DNA of 64,000 nt from JABDII01 sp963815325 (GTDB taxonomy: Bacteria; Gemmatimonadota; Gemmatimonadetes; Gemmatimonadales; GWC2-71-9), in contig CAWFGG010000007.1 of the NCBI GenBank assembly GCA_963815325.1, positions 221,076-285,075 on the forward strand, given 5' to 3'. The translations under genes and the position numbers were made by a program. Shown here piece by piece: positions 63,521 to 64,000 of this stretch (the stretch's first letter is position 1; every line of letters starts with the position of its first letter). A model generated the notes under the pieces. The model searched no databases and was not told the DNA's origin. It was given only the letters and a program-made list of their open reading frames with translations.

Positions 63521-64000
63521 CAGCCGTGTCCCTCCTTGGTGAAGGAACCGGAGACCGCCCTGCTTTCCTGCAGAAAGGCGGTCGGTTCTCGGCTGCCGAC
63601 GAAGCCGCGCGGCTTCCACAGCATGACGATGACCATCGCGATGCCGAACAGCAGCATGCGGTAGAGTTCCGGGGTGAAGTCGTCGCCGAACACGGCCTTG
63701 AGGAAGTGCAGTTCGCGCAGCACTTCGGTGCCGCCGATGATCACCAGCGCCGTGATCGCGACGCCGGTCAGCGAGCCGATGCCGCTCAGGGTCACGATGG
63801 CCAGGAATGATGGCCAGATCGAGGAAGACGAAGGATTCCGGCGACGAAGCCGGCGCGCCCGCGAAAGAATGGCGGCGAAACGACTGAACATGGCGCTGAT
63901 GGAAAGGTGAAGCTCCGCGCCGGTCGCGTCGACGGCCGAGCGAGCGCAGGGTGATCTCGTCCTCGCGAAGCGCCTCCGAGGCGCGCCCGACCGGCAGGCG
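63520..64000 (-). CDS. livM: LivM-like branched-chain amino acid permease, 3' part (frameshifted)
   Basis: The C-terminal end of a membrane permease: GRASEALREDEITLRSLGVDATGAEL in the first ~100 bp from the right edge (key part SEALREDEI), then FLAIVTLSGIGSLTGVAITALVIIGGTEVLREL and LYRMLLFGIAMVIVMLWKPRGFVG. At least two frame breaks lie between 63800 and 63960. The gene continues beyond the window. Confidence 0.78.
   Translation of the reverse strand, partial: ACRSGAPRRRFARTRSPCARSAVDATGAELHLSISAMFSRFAAILSRARRLRRRNPSSSSIWPSFLAIVTLSGIGSLTGVAITALVIIGGTEVLRELHFLKAVFGDDFTPELYRMLLFGIAMVIVMLWKPRGFVGSREPTAFLQESRAVSGSFTKEGHG

Overview
The window is high-GC bacterial DNA. It looks like Gemmatimonadota or a close diderm relative, although no single gene proves this. 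The supporting points are a lipid A pathway gene (waaA), Mla-type ABC genes, many PorV-like or beta-barrel secreted proteins, numerous lipoproteins, an RNA-associated PSP1 (RicT-like) protein next to metG and accA, and -10-like boxes placed almost on top of start codons. The first ~31 kb read cleanly. From ~32 kb on, single-base frameshifts break a large share of the genes in otherwise intact families, which points to unpolished indels more than to true pseudogenes. The last ~2.5 kb (61.53 kb to the end) carry livM-livG-livF genes of alphaproteobacterial type joined abruptly to a truncated methyltransferase, so the right end is probably chimeric.

Layout. 1-4.2 kb: end of a 2-oxo acid dehydrogenase E2, dihydrolipoyl dehydrogenase, a small membrane protein and lipB (lipoate-dependent metabolism). 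4.2-10 kb: dipeptidase, macro-domain hydrolase, secreted aminopeptidase, PorV-like protein and an M30-like lipoprotein protease. 10.2-17.3 kb: dnaE, accA, RicT-like protein and metG, tightly packed. 17.4-25.9 kb: envelope genes (M23 peptidase, LemA/TPM operon, DsbA-like protein, CPBP protease, waaA, two beta-barrel-like proteins). 25.9-30.1 kb: F1-ATPase genes atpA-atpG-atpD-atpC, without delta or Fo genes, preceded by a perfect CRP/FNR-type palindrome. 30.2-35.8 kb: a ClC channel, a regulator, a NUDIX hydrolase and mlaE-F-D. 35.9-36.4 kb: four tRNAs (Ala, Gly, fMet, Val).

36.5-44.6 kb is one long plus-strand run of overlapping genes. It holds a ferric-reductase/Rieske membrane protein and its partners, an OlsB-like N-acyltransferase next to a PlsC-like O-acyltransferase, a DinB protein, an NRDE protein, and a remarkable alpha/beta hydrolase-VTT(DedA)-ATP-grasp fusion. 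I read it as a candidate amino-acid-lipid (ornithine-lipid-like) synthesis and remodelling operon. 44.7-45.3 kb: three more tRNAs (Arg, Pro, Arg) with hairpin repeats between them.

45.4-56.5 kb behaves like a variable island downstream of tRNA-Arg(CCG). It contains a heavy-metal-type RND efflux operon with a His-rich secreted protein, then a lower-GC segment with a beta-propeller lipoprotein, a CxxC protein, two tiny secreted Cys-rich peptides and an S41 protease. Three dispersed copies of a sequence that matches the 3' part of the tRNA-Arg gene, split by the same ~34-bp insert, punctuate this region. The peptide locus is the best candidate for an undescribed system. 56.5-61.0 kb: a lipoprotein, an Fe-S L-serine dehydratase in single-chain order, a SnoaL-like lipoprotein, pepE and a second DinB protein.
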